A stretch of DNA of 49,480 bases from Candidatus Bathyarchaeota archaeon (GCA_004376645.1 SOJC01000060.1:1-49480); one strand, 5' to 3'; positions 37,858 through 47,117 are shown, counted from the stretch's first letter. Translations and numbers: made by a program. The notes: a model not told the origin generated them from the letters alone.

Positions 37858-38010
37858 ATGCCAATAAAAGTATCCCACGGTAAGCCCCGATTCACAATCT
37901 ACATATATGACAATGAACACCGAGGCAAAAAACACATCATGCAAGTACATGCAGACGATAAAACTGAGCTTGTAGATGTCGCAAGAATGATAGAGGATGC
38001 ACTAGCATGA
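37858..38010 (+). CDS. 50-aa small ORF in element remnant
   Basis: MPIKVSHGKPRFTIYIYDNEHRGKKHIMQVHADDKTELVDVARMIEDALA*; flanked by overlapping micro-ORFs at 37788..37883 and 38007..38078. Confidence 0.4.
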   Translation: MPIKVSHGKPRFTIYIYDNEHRGKKHIMQVHADDKTELVDVARMIEDALA

Positions 38011-38122
38011 AAACCACTGAGTATTTCTTGTTAGATAGGCAAGGAAAAATCAGCGCAGTATGCATGCAAGCTATTTGAATAAATACTTTTATGACTTGTG
38101 GAAAAAAGGGAAAAAGAGAGGG

Positions 38123-38947
38123 TTATTTGCGTTTTCTGAATAGTTTGGCGAAGTCCATCTCTGTAACATATTCGACGCCAGCTTCAATCAACTGACAAGC
38201 CTCGTCAACCGTTTTAGCTACTCGAACAGTGAACTCGTCATCCTTGAAGTCTATCAAATACGTATAGACTAGCGTGTTGATTAAGTTTCTATGGGCAAGT
38301 TTCTCCTTTACGTAGAGAATGTCTTTCGTTTTATGGTAGAGCATTGTAGCAAAGTAGTGACGAAGGTCGTAGAGCCGAAATTTAAGAATTGTTGGGTCTT
38401 GTAGTTTCTGTGCAGCACGTTTCTTGGCTCTTATCCACTGTTCACCCATTCTCTTAGGGTTCATACTTGAGAACAGCCTCTCATTCAACCCACGTTTGTG
38501 TATAGCAAGATAGGTTTTCAGCATAGCCAATGTTGAAGGATTCATTCGTTCTGTTAGTCTGAGTAAACCCCATTTGGCAGTCTGTATGCTATTGATTCCT
38601 CTTTCTAAATCTACATCTCTAACTCTCGTTTCGTAAAGCTCTACTGGACGACACCCCCACTCTTCCAACAAGCTGAAAACCAAAGCATCTCTAGGATTTG
38701 CTTCTCCCTTTACTAACGCTATTTGTTCCCTAGACAAGATATTGGGAAGTCTCCGTCTTCTCTGAAAAATAGGGTGATTCCATGATAATCCACTTATATC
38801 AAGGTAGTGCTGGTAAGCATCGCAAACGGCTTCTTTGAATGTGTTTTTCCAGCGTTTATGTTCAACAATGTAATCTCTGACTTGTTCGGAGTTGTCCAAG
38901 TTTACGCTACAGGATAACATTAAGAGTCTTGAACCAATTTTTTTCAA
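38123..38947 (-). CDS. Tyrosine recombinase/integrase (archaeal); frame continues upstream to tRNA-Leu
   Basis: EEWGCRPVELYETRVRDVDL (Arg I), LYDLRHYFATMLYHKTKDILYVKEKLAHRNLINTLVYTYL (Arg II, His, Tyr). Same frame is open to 39100. Confidence 0.88.
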   Translation of the reverse strand: MKKIGSRLLMLSCSVNLDNSEQVRDYIVEHKRWKNTFKEAVCDAYQHYLDISGLSWNHPIFQRRRRLPNILSREQIALVKGEANPRDALVFSLLEEWGCRPVELYETRVRDVDLERGINSIQTAKWGLLRLTERMNPSTLAMLKTYLAIHKRGLNERLFSSMNPKRMGEQWIRAKKRAAQKLQDPTILKFRLYDLRHYFATMLYHKTKDILYVKEKLAHRNLINTLVYTYLIDFKDDEFTVRVAKTVDEACQLIEAGVEYVTEMDFAKLFRKRK

Positions 38948-39054
38948 TGTAGATTCAGCGTAGACGATGTGTTTTCTTCTCCCTCTGTCGTAGCCAGTTT
39001 TCTTTAGAGTCCAAACTACATTGAAAATCTTAGATGCAGCGGAATTATGAGAGG

Positions 39055-39164
39055 TGCGGGGGGCGGGATTCGAACCCGCGAAGGCCTTCGCCAGAGGATC
39101 TTAAGTCCTCCCCCTTATCCTAGGGGTTTAACACCCGATTTAGACCTGGCTTGGGAACCCCCGC
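39055..39164 (-). tRNA. tRNA-Leu(TAA), class II, with putative intron in the D-arm
   Basis: GCGGGGG TT CCC AAGCCAGGTCTAAA[tcgggtgttaaacccctaggataa]GGG G GAGGA CTTAAGA TCCTC, variable arm, GCGGG TTCGAAT CCCGC CCCCCGC A. Confidence 0.85.
39115..39138 (-). other. putative tRNA-Leu D-arm intron (22-24 nt; boundaries ambiguous)
   Basis: Extra segment between D-loop and D-stem 3' strand; UCUA/UAGG helix and GGGU/ACCC hairpin give a BHB-like fold. Confidence 0.6.
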
Positions 39165-39197
39165 CGTCTCAAGCCTCCCTGCAGTTGTCTGGGAAGT

Positions 39198-39845
39198 TTA
39201 AGCTTCAGGATACTTAAGAATGTAAGGGAGTACGCTTCGCAGGTCATTACCCTTAACTACGATATCCGCGTGTCTTTCCACTTCGCTACTTGTTGGATTG
39301 AAGGCGATTCCGAGGGCTACTTTTTTGAAGAGAGGAATGAGAGTTGGGTCATCTCCAACCGCTGCACAATCTTGTTGAGTTAAATTGTACTTTTGGAGAA
39401 TTGAACTCAGCAGCTTACCCTTTTGATGGAAGGAAACATTTACGTGAACATCACCTGTGAGAAAACCATCTCTAACGCCGAGGCTGTTAGCGGTGTAGCC
39501 ATTGACCTGAGCTTCACTTCGAATCCTCTCGCCAACTAATGTTAAACCAGCACTTAGCAGATGCACGTAAATGCCTCTGCGGTTAAGGGTTGCGAGAGTT
39601 TCTTCAGCTCCTTTCATGTAAGGCATCTGATTAACTATTTGATTAATTCTCGACATAGACTGATCTTTCCAGAGGCCAGCATCAAGCCGTGCCCAATCTT
39701 CATAGGTGATTCTGCCAGTTAAGAACCGCTTCCGGTTTTCTTGGGCTTGAGACCATGTACCAAGGCTTTCATGAATATATTGCCAGCTGTAAGTTTGGAG
39801 TAATGTGCCATCGATGTCGAAGACTACAAGCTTTATTGTCATCAA
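39198..39845 (-). CDS. HAD-IB family phosphatase (SerB-like)
   Basis: VVFDIDGTLLQTYSW, HLLSAGLTLVGERI, AVGDDPTLIPLFKKVALGIAFNP. Confidence 0.85.
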   Translation of the reverse strand: MMTIKLVVFDIDGTLLQTYSWQYIHESLGTWSQAQENRKRFLTGRITYEDWARLDAGLWKDQSMSRINQIVNQMPYMKGAEETLATLNRRGIYVHLLSAGLTLVGERIRSEAQVNGYTANSLGVRDGFLTGDVHVNVSFHQKGKLLSSILQKYNLTQQDCAAVGDDPTLIPLFKKVALGIAFNPTSSEVERHADIVVKGNDLRSVLPYILKYPEA

Positions 39846-39985
39846 GGTTCTTCTCCACTAAGCTCTTGAAAAAGGTTCCTAAGCAGGAACATAGTCCACT
39901 GAACATTTCTCAGTTACCCTTCATGATGCTCAGGTGTGGAATCTCTTATATTACGCAAGAAGGATTTGATAAGCGAGGATATCTC

Positions 39986-40192
39986 ATGGCCAGCGGTTTT
40001 AGCGGAGAGGAGCAGCGAAAGCACAGAGGCAAGTGCATCGATTGTGGAATGACTCTGGAGTTGTATATGTTGGACCTAAAGAAGAATAAGCGGATTTTAC
40101 AGTGCAGGCGATGCGGCTTGTTTCACTCTTACAGTAAGGATTTATTGGGAAAATGGAAGTTGGCGAAAGCAGCAAAAGTTCTAGATCTGTAA
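39986..40192 (+). CDS. small zinc-ribbon protein
   Basis: MASGFSGEEQRKHRGKCIDCGMTLELYMLDLKKNKRILQCRRCGLFHSYSKDLLGKWKL; ATG at 39986. Confidence 0.7.
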   Translation: MASGFSGEEQRKHRGKCIDCGMTLELYMLDLKKNKRILQCRRCGLFHSYSKDLLGKWKLAKAAKVLDL

Positions 40193-40229
40193 GAAACTGT
40201 GTGGAGATGCGCCCGTCCTCGAATTTATC

Positions 40230-40832
40230 TTAAAAGACGGGTTTTACTCGAGCCATACTCTCGAGCACCCACCCAAGAGCGATCGCCACCACCCCCAAGC
40301 CAAGAGTTATGAAGCTGTCCAATACGAAAATCCATTCAAGACCACTTGCGGCTTGGAAGTAGACAGTGAGTGCATTGTATTGGAAGAAAGATAGAATGAT
40401 TAAGGCAGTTCCAATTATGTAGAAACAGATTCTGGCCATAACTTGGCCGCTCGTCAGCCTATGTGTGTAGGCCATATATTTCTTTATACTCTCAATTTCT
40501 TCAGCACGATTTCGCATGGATAACCTCAACTCGTCTAACTCTCTTTCAAGGTCGCCAATACGCCGCTCTGCTAATATTTTCGCCTCTTCAGTGAACGGAA
40601 TCTGTCTCATCTTCTCTTCATAAAGTCCAGCAATCGCCTTTTTCCTACCTAATCCTTCACTTCTCAGCTTCTCGATGTCAAAGTTAAGTGATAACTTGGG
40701 ATTCTTATATCCACTCTCTTTGTATAGCTGCAGGAGCTTATCATACATCTCTTCTGTGTTTGCTGATGGCATCGAGTTCACAAAAAATACAAATGCTTCA
40801 ATTGCATTTAAAGGTTCGAAAAGCGATATCAA
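40230..40832 (-). CDS. coiled-coil membrane protein, hypothetical
   Basis: Coiled-coil RIGDLERELDELRLSMRNRAEEIESIKKY, then two hydrophobic segments. Confidence 0.6.
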   Translation of the reverse strand: MISLFEPLNAIEAFVFFVNSMPSANTEEMYDKLLQLYKESGYKNPKLSLNFDIEKLRSEGLGRKKAIAGLYEEKMRQIPFTEEAKILAERRIGDLERELDELRLSMRNRAEEIESIKKYMAYTHRLTSGQVMARICFYIIGTALIILSFFQYNALTVYFQAASGLEWIFVLDSFITLGLGVVAIALGWVLESMARVKPVF

Positions 40833-40868
40833 CCTTAACGGATATCAAGAAGCGAAACTACATAAAGA

Positions 40869-42302
40869 ATGGAGGATATCGTGCCAGAGGTGAAGCTAAT
40901 GATCAAAACTGCGCAACTGATGGCTCTCATACTAGTCGCTAATGTTGCAGTGACGTTGGCCCAGATCAAAGTGTCAGCCTCTGAGTTGCCTAACGATATG
41001 CCCGTTGTCTACGTAGACCCGCAACAAGCATTTGGCGCAGAAGGAACAACCTTCACTGTTAGCGTTAAAATCTTCAATCTTACAAACAGTTTCTACCCGA
41101 CAGACAGCAAATGGGAGACTGGTGAACCGTTACCACCTCCTGGTACCCTTTTCAATTATTCTCTTGGCAATATGTACGGATTTGACATCGTCTTCAGCTG
41201 GGACCCTGCAGTTTTAGAGTATGTAGATCGATCCGTAATGACCCCTGTGGAAGAATTTCCAGAAGGTGTTCTTCATGCACCAATTGTGGAAATGCAGGAC
41301 GAAGTGGATTCTTTAGCTGGCAACTATTCTCTTTCACAAAGTTCATGGCCTCCTGTAATATCCTTCAACTGCCCTAATGACAACGCCACAATATTTACAA
41401 TAACTTTTAGGGTAAAAGAGGAGAGAACGGGCTCTTTACATCTTGAAAGTGTTGAACTCATGCTCGACCCGCTTCTTGCCATTCAACAAGGTGTCCCCGA
41501 CATAATTCCGCATCGAACTGTAGATGGCGAATTCAGCCGTGTTAGAACTACACGTATTATCAGTATGAATGTTGGAGCTTTAATTGGAACTCAATGGCAT
41601 AACCCGTTGATTGCAGGAGAAGACGCTATTGTAAGTGTCTTTGTTTTCAATGAAGGGGAAATAGCAAACTCTTACAATCTAAGCCTATACGATGGTGACA
41701 CTCTTTTAGTTTGGTGGAAGGGTGAAAGCTTAGGTCGACATAAGAGTAGAGTCCACGACTACACGCTGAAGACCAACCTCCTAGGGAGAGGGATCCATAG
41801 AGTTACAGCCGAACTCTCTGTTTTGCATTATGAAACCATAATCGTGGACTTATTCACTGGAAACTTCACGTTGATCTATGGACCATTACTCAGCATCAGT
41901 AAGACACCGACTGAGATAGAGCAGAACGAGACGATGACGCTAAGTGCGGAATCAAGCTTTCACCAAGATCCAAGTAGCTTCATTTCAACCTACACGTGGC
42001 TTCTCTACGAACCCGAAGCTGAGATCCCGGCATACGAGTTCAAAGGAGTAACTGTGACTCACAGATTCTCCAAGAACGGAACATGGACAGCTGTACTTAC
42101 TGTTGAAGATAATTGGGGCATAACCTTGGATCCACTTCGCACAGCAACTGCACCATATCGAAAAGAAATACAAATCAACGTTGGCTTGGTCAGCATACCA
42201 GACCCAATTCTTACACAAGAGCAAGTGACAGCTATCATAGTCTTTATCCTCATGGCGATTGCCACCATTGTCGGCTATACCCTCGGTAAGTGGCGCCGCT
42301 AG
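40869..42302 (+). CDS. Surface protein with cohesin-like domain, PKD domain and C-terminal TM anchor
   Basis: VYVDPQQAFGAEGTTFTVSVKIFNLTN..MYGFDIVFSWDPAVLEYVD..ATIFTITFRVKEERTGSLHLESVELM (cohesin-like); STYTWLLYEPE..VTHRFSKNGTWTAVLTVEDNWG (PKD); QVTAIIVFILMAIATIVGYTLGKWRR. Confidence 0.7.
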   Translation: MEDIVPEVKLMIKTAQLMALILVANVAVTLAQIKVSASELPNDMPVVYVDPQQAFGAEGTTFTVSVKIFNLTNSFYPTDSKWETGEPLPPPGTLFNYSLGNMYGFDIVFSWDPAVLEYVDRSVMTPVEEFPEGVLHAPIVEMQDEVDSLAGNYSLSQSSWPPVISFNCPNDNATIFTITFRVKEERTGSLHLESVELMLDPLLAIQQGVPDIIPHRTVDGEFSRVRTTRIISMNVGALIGTQWHNPLIAGEDAIVSVFVFNEGEIANSYNLSLYDGDTLLVWWKGESLGRHKSRVHDYTLKTNLLGRGIHRVTAELSVLHYETIIVDLFTGNFTLIYGPLLSISKTPTEIEQNETMTLSAESSFHQDPSSFISTYTWLLYEPEAEIPAYEFKGVTVTHRFSKNGTWTAVLTVEDNWGITLDPLRTATAPYRKEIQINVGLVSIPDPILTQEQVTAIIVFILMAIATIVGYTLGKWRR

Positions 42303-42400
42303 CCTCGAAATTGTGTCTTACCTTATCATAAGCAACGTGTACATTTGAAACAGTATAATTACCCTAGCTGCGCAGGAATTCCACTTTCAAACGGTAGAAC

Positions 42401-42730
42401 TTATTTCGGTTGAATATGTAGACGTAGATCTTCAAGACCCTTTAAAAACGTTGAACCTTTATCAGTAACCTCATACTTCTTTCCAAAAGATTCAGTAATC
42501 TCACGGAGATAACCCCTATTCGTGAGAAAGAGCAAGTATTTATTCAATTGATCATAACTCAAACTCGCATTCTTCATAATCATGTATTTTCTGCCACCCC
42601 TATCAGAACGCTTGATAGTCTTCAACACATCCCTAAAAATCGTAACTCTATCCCTATACTTGAAGGAACATAGATTTATAGGATCGAAATTGTACATTCC
42701 CAACACCCACATAATAAGATGTGCTTTCAT
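42401..42730 (-). CDS. Archaeal winged-helix (ArnR1-like) transcriptional regulator
   Basis: YRDRVTIFRDVLKTI..IMKNASLSYDQLNKYLLFLTNRGYLRE..KKYEVTDKGSTFLKGLEDL. Confidence 0.8.
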   Translation of the reverse strand: MKAHLIMWVLGMYNFDPINLCSFKYRDRVTIFRDVLKTIKRSDRGGRKYMIMKNASLSYDQLNKYLLFLTNRGYLREITESFGKKYEVTDKGSTFLKGLEDLRLHIQPK

Positions 42731-42840
42731 GCATTTTAGGCTTTTGCTTAGCCAAACCGCATTCCAGATTCCGGAGAGGAAGAGGTACTCCTGAGAGAAG
42801 CCTTTATCTTACCTTTCGCCAATCTCTTCCAAGAACAGAA

Positions 42841-43068
42841 ATGACAGGTATCAGAGAAAAAGTTGAAGCAGCGTTAGAAGAGATCAGACCTAATCTGCAA
42901 GCAGATGGTGGAGACATTGAACTCGTTGACGTGGAAAAGGGAATTGCGAAGGTCAAGTTGAAGGGAGCATGCGCTGGTTGCCCCATGTCAACGATGACAA
43001 TAAAATGGGGAGTTGAGAACTTCCTAAAGAAGAAGATTCCAGAGATCGTTAAGGTTGAAGCAGTTTAG
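42841..43068 (+). CDS. NifU-like C-terminal-domain Fe-S scaffold protein
   Basis: IRPNLQADGGDIELVDVEKGIAKVKLKGACAGCPMSTMTIKWGVE; ATG at 42841. Confidence 0.92.
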   Translation: MTGIREKVEAALEEIRPNLQADGGDIELVDVEKGIAKVKLKGACAGCPMSTMTIKWGVENFLKKKIPEIVKVEAV

Positions 43069-43160
43069 GTCAAGGTAGCTATACCAGCTAAAGCATGTGC
43101 TGTTATTCATGACAATGTAACATATCTGTGAGAGTGATACAGTGGATATACTGGTATCCA

Positions 43161-44534
43161 CTAATGCGCTGTTATTCCGGTGAAGCGTAGTTTCGCTAGT
43201 TTCATTGCAGGTGTTGTAACGTCTTCTAGAATTTCAAGATCTTTTCCAATCATTGGAATCGTCTTTAAGGCGGAAAGCATGCTGTCCGTATATCGCAGAT
43301 TTCTCACGGGGTTCGTGAGTTCACCATTTTCGATGAGAAATGTGCCGTCCCTAGTTAATCCTGTCAGGATTGCCTTTGATGGTTCAACTGGGTTAGTGTA
43401 GTGGAATCTTGTTATGAAAATGCCTCTTTTGGTTTCTTGAATCATCTCTTCTACAGAAGCGTTACCTGAAGTTACTAGAATGTTGAATGGCATGGGTCTA
43501 CTTATAAAACCGAATACTGGCGGGATCGCATGTCCTGTGCTCATTCTTTTCTCTTTTCCAGCGGTGAAAGAGTCATAGCAGATGCTCTTTTCGGAAACCC
43601 TACCCTCCTCAACTAACTGGACTTTCGCTTTTGGCACACCTTCACCGTCTATTGAAAACGAGTACAGCGTTTTGGGATCTCTTGGGTCGTCTCTTACGTT
43701 GAGCTTTTTGTCAAACACTCTTTTTCCTAGGTTATACTTCACAAAGGATTGACCGTCTTGGAAACTTGTTGCAGAGAAACCTATGTATCCAAGATACATG
43801 AAGAGCCCTGCCACAGCTCGAGGTGAGAGAACTACCTCATGTTCACCGATTGATATCTTGCTGGGGTTTATGCTCCTGATTGATCTATCTGCTGCTCGTC
43901 CACCTACTTGGGCGGCGTCGATATCTTTAATCCTTCTCGAGTGTTGCTCCTCTGAACTGAAGCCTTGGGAGCTTCCTGACTTTGAAATTACAGTGGTTTG
44001 AATTGAGGCTACTGCAATCTCTGTCCAAGCTGAAGTTCCCAGCGAGTTGACTACTGCGAAGGCTAAGGACTCTGTGGAGAAGGATCCTGCGACTGCTTTG
44101 ACAAGTTGCGATCTCGAGTGGGCCGCGTCGATTGCTTCCTTAACTCTTTCTGCTCTATAATCTGGCGTGCATTCTGCAGTTTCTTTATGGTAAACATCAT
44201 TTATAGGTATCCACTTCGCCGGTTTCGGCAGGCTCCTGAAATCCTTGTTTGGAGGCGTGACTCGCGCAATCTTAACTGCGTCAGTCACAGCGTCTTTAAT
44301 CTGCCCCTTTTCTAGGGAGTTCACAAGTAGAGTACCGATTCTTCCACCAGTCACTACTTTTATGGCTATTCCACCCTTGTTTGAGGCGACGTTTTGGTGG
44401 ATTTGTGAGTTGGCATATCTTGTTAGGGCTGAATTGACTTGAAATGCCGCAACTTGTACTTGATCGACCTCGTTACGTTCACGCGCTTGTTCCATCGTGT
44501 TCTTGGCGATTTCTAACAATCGTTTAGTTGTCAC
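43161..44534 (-). CDS. TldD/PmbA family protein (TldE-like)
   Basis: Family architecture; GEHEVVLSPRAVAGLFMYLGYIGFSA; lacks HExxxH. Confidence 0.88.
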   Translation of the reverse strand: MTTKRLLEIAKNTMEQARERNEVDQVQVAAFQVNSALTRYANSQIHQNVASNKGGIAIKVVTGGRIGTLLVNSLEKGQIKDAVTDAVKIARVTPPNKDFRSLPKPAKWIPINDVYHKETAECTPDYRAERVKEAIDAAHSRSQLVKAVAGSFSTESLAFAVVNSLGTSAWTEIAVASIQTTVISKSGSSQGFSSEEQHSRRIKDIDAAQVGGRAADRSIRSINPSKISIGEHEVVLSPRAVAGLFMYLGYIGFSATSFQDGQSFVKYNLGKRVFDKKLNVRDDPRDPKTLYSFSIDGEGVPKAKVQLVEEGRVSEKSICYDSFTAGKEKRMSTGHAIPPVFGFISRPMPFNILVTSGNASVEEMIQETKRGIFITRFHYTNPVEPSKAILTGLTRDGTFLIENGELTNPVRNLRYTDSMLSALKTIPMIGKDLEILEDVTTPAMKLAKLRFTGITAH

Positions 44535-44547
44535 AGTCTTTCACCTC

Positions 44548-45996
44548 TTACTTGAGTAAGCCCACCTGTACTTCTTTGAAGCGAGCAGTGCCACAACCGT
44601 GGCCAACGTACATGACTTGCCCTGGAACCCCCTTTCCACAGTTTGGTGTACCCCACATCATCCAGTCGTCTCTGCTTATGGCGTCGCATGAACCCCAGAA
44701 TTGTGGTGTAATGCCTGTGTATGTAGGGTTTTTGATCATTTCTTCCCTGCTCCCTCCTTTGATTCTCCATCCGATTTCAGCGCCGAATTGGAAGTTCAAT
44801 CGTCGGTCATCTATGCTCCATGACCGATTTGTCTGCATCAGAATCCCATCTCGCGTGTCTTCGATCAGTTCTTCAGCTTTCCAGTCGCCTTCGAGCAGGT
44901 TGATGTTTGTCATTCGAATGAGAGGTATCTTCAAGGGTGAGTCAGCTCGCATGCCACCGCTACTTTCTTTCAACTCTAAGAGAGCCGCTGTCTCTCGCGA
45001 AGATTGGTAACCCACAAAGACCCCTTCCTTCACTAAGTATGTCTTTTTGGCGGGGATCCCTTCGTCATCGTAACCAAATGTGCCTAATCCCCCCAGTACT
45101 GTTGAATCAGCAATTATGTTGACTTTCTTTGATCCATATTTGAATGTGTTCAGTTTGTCAGGTGTTAGAAAGCTTGTTCCTGCGTAGTCTGCTTCCATGC
45201 CTAGGGCTCTGTCAAGTTCCGTCGGATGTCCACAACTTTCGTGGATTTGAAGGGCAAGCTGATCGCCTGTGATGATTAAATTCTTGGTTGTGGATGGACA
45301 TTTTTCTGCGTTAAGTAGCTGCAGGGCGTCTTGTCCAACTTTCTTGGCTTCTTGGATTAGCCTTAGAGATTCGAAGAACTCGAACCCACTTGTCGAGAAG
45401 TTCCCTCGAAAAGAACTAGGATAAGACCGTCGTTGAACCTCCCCATTTTTTATGGCTACCCCCATTAAGCCCCCGCCGCACCACACTATCTGTTGGTTGA
45501 TTTCAGCGCCTTCGGTGCTCATGAATAATTTCTTTTCTTGCTTTGCTCTAAAGAATGAGTAGGAGACCTTTATGAGAGGAGATTGCTTTGCCACAGTGCT
45601 TTCTGCTTCCATCAGTATGTCCATCTTCTCTTCGAGAGATATTTTGAATGGGTCTTTCTTCACTGGTGTTGAATACTTCGCCCTTTCAGTTTTGGCATCT
45701 CTTAATGAGACGGGATCCTTATTGACCTTGGCGCTTGCTCTTGCGATGGCGACGGCTTCTCGAGCTACTTTCACAACTTCGCTTTTTGTCACATCGACGG
45801 ACGCTGCGAATCCCCATGAGCCTCTCGCCAAGACTCGGAGACCGAAACCCTTCATCTTTGACTGATTTACTTCTTCCGGTACACCATTCTTCACAGTTAG
45901 GTTCTCGTTGAGAATTTCTCCAATTCTGATATCAGCATATGTGGCACCTGCTTCTAATGCTTCTTCTAAGCCTTTTCTACCAAGATCTAAGGACAT
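44548..45996 (-). CDS. TldD/PmbA family metalloprotease (TldD-like)
   Basis: LALQIHESCGHPTELDRALGMEADYAGTSFL with HExxxH motif. Confidence 0.9.
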   Translation of the reverse strand: MSLDLGRKGLEEALEAGATYADIRIGEILNENLTVKNGVPEEVNQSKMKGFGLRVLARGSWGFAASVDVTKSEVVKVAREAVAIARASAKVNKDPVSLRDAKTERAKYSTPVKKDPFKISLEEKMDILMEAESTVAKQSPLIKVSYSFFRAKQEKKLFMSTEGAEINQQIVWCGGGLMGVAIKNGEVQRRSYPSSFRGNFSTSGFEFFESLRLIQEAKKVGQDALQLLNAEKCPSTTKNLIITGDQLALQIHESCGHPTELDRALGMEADYAGTSFLTPDKLNTFKYGSKKVNIIADSTVLGGLGTFGYDDEGIPAKKTYLVKEGVFVGYQSSRETAALLELKESSGGMRADSPLKIPLIRMTNINLLEGDWKAEELIEDTRDGILMQTNRSWSIDDRRLNFQFGAEIGWRIKGGSREEMIKNPTYTGITPQFWGSCDAISRDDWMMWGTPNCGKGVPGQVMYVGHGCGTARFKEVQVGLLK

Positions 45997-46114
45997 TTAA
46001 ATCTCTCTTCAATTTGTTGATTGTTGTTTAAAACCTTTGGAAGGGGCTATTTGAGTTTTGTCTACTCTCTGTTTGTTGCTGTTGATTTGTAGATGGGTAA
46101 ACTGTTTGTGTACA

Positions 46115-46936
46115 TTAATTATCTAGTGGCTGGCAGTTTGGGCAGATGAAGCTGCTAGTTGCCCCTGTCTTTATCTTCTCGATTTTTGTTCCGCAGACGG
46201 GGCAAGGTTGTCCAGGTTTGTATGCGATTTTAAATTCTTTCGTGCCATAGCCACCCTTGTTGCCGTAGAAGTTTCTTTCGTATGCTAACCCGCCATGATC
46301 TATGCTTTCTTCTAGTACAGATTTCATAGAGTTATAAAGGTCTGTTATTTCTATCTCAGTGAGTGAAGGAATTTTCCTCTTCGGGTGTATTTTGGAGCTG
46401 AAGAGGGTGTCTTGAACATAGACGTTGCCTATGCCAGCGATGTTCTTTTGATCAAGAAGGAAATTCTTTATGCTCCCGCGCCTTTTGTAAAGTAATCCTT
46501 TGAAGTAGTCTAATGTAAACTCTTCATCTAAAGGTGTCTTCCCCAGTCTTGCAGTTAATTTGTGGCTATTGAGTTTATCGGTTAGCAGGAGATGCAAGTA
46601 GCAGAACCACCAGACGCGGATTGTGAAGCCCGATCCATCATTCAGAGTTAGCTTTATCTGGAATTTTTCGGGAAGCTTGGCTCCTTCCCTGAAGTGGATT
46701 ACGTCTGCACCCATCCCTGGATTAAACAGTAAAGTATGGTCATGGCTGATCCCGATGAAGAGCCATTTGCCTCTGCTCTCGATGGAATTGATGGTTTTAC
46801 CAATAATGGTCTTTCTGAACGGACCTAAAGGCATGTTTAAGCATTTGGGGTTAGCCACTTCAACGGCTGAAATTCGTTTTCCCATGATTTCCTTCTTCAT
46901 CTGCTTAGCTAGAATGGTCAGTTCAGGGAACTCCAT
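46115..46936 (-). CDS. Fpg/Nei-family DNA glycosylase
   Basis: MEFPELTILAKQMKKEIMGKRI, LLDQKNIAGIGNVYVQDTLF, C-terminal zinc finger CPVCGTKIEKIKTGATSSFICPNCQ. Confidence 0.88.
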   Translation of the reverse strand: MEFPELTILAKQMKKEIMGKRISAVEVANPKCLNMPLGPFRKTIIGKTINSIESRGKWLFIGISHDHTLLFNPGMGADVIHFREGAKLPEKFQIKLTLNDGSGFTIRVWWFCYLHLLLTDKLNSHKLTARLGKTPLDEEFTLDYFKGLLYKRRGSIKNFLLDQKNIAGIGNVYVQDTLFSSKIHPKRKIPSLTEIEITDLYNSMKSVLEESIDHGGLAYERNFYGNKGGYGTKEFKIAYKPGQPCPVCGTKIEKIKTGATSSFICPNCQPLDN

Positions 46937-47117
46937 TACGACACCTCATTCGATGTTTCTTGGCATGTTATGAGGGAGGATTCTTCTTTAATTGTTTCCG
47001 TTGTTCAGCTAAGAGAAGAATGAGTGCATTAGGGATTGATGTTGTTACTTGTTTACTTCTGTTTCATAATATATTTCCCTATCTTCTCTGCAACTAGGTG
47101 AGTACTGTTGAACGCGT

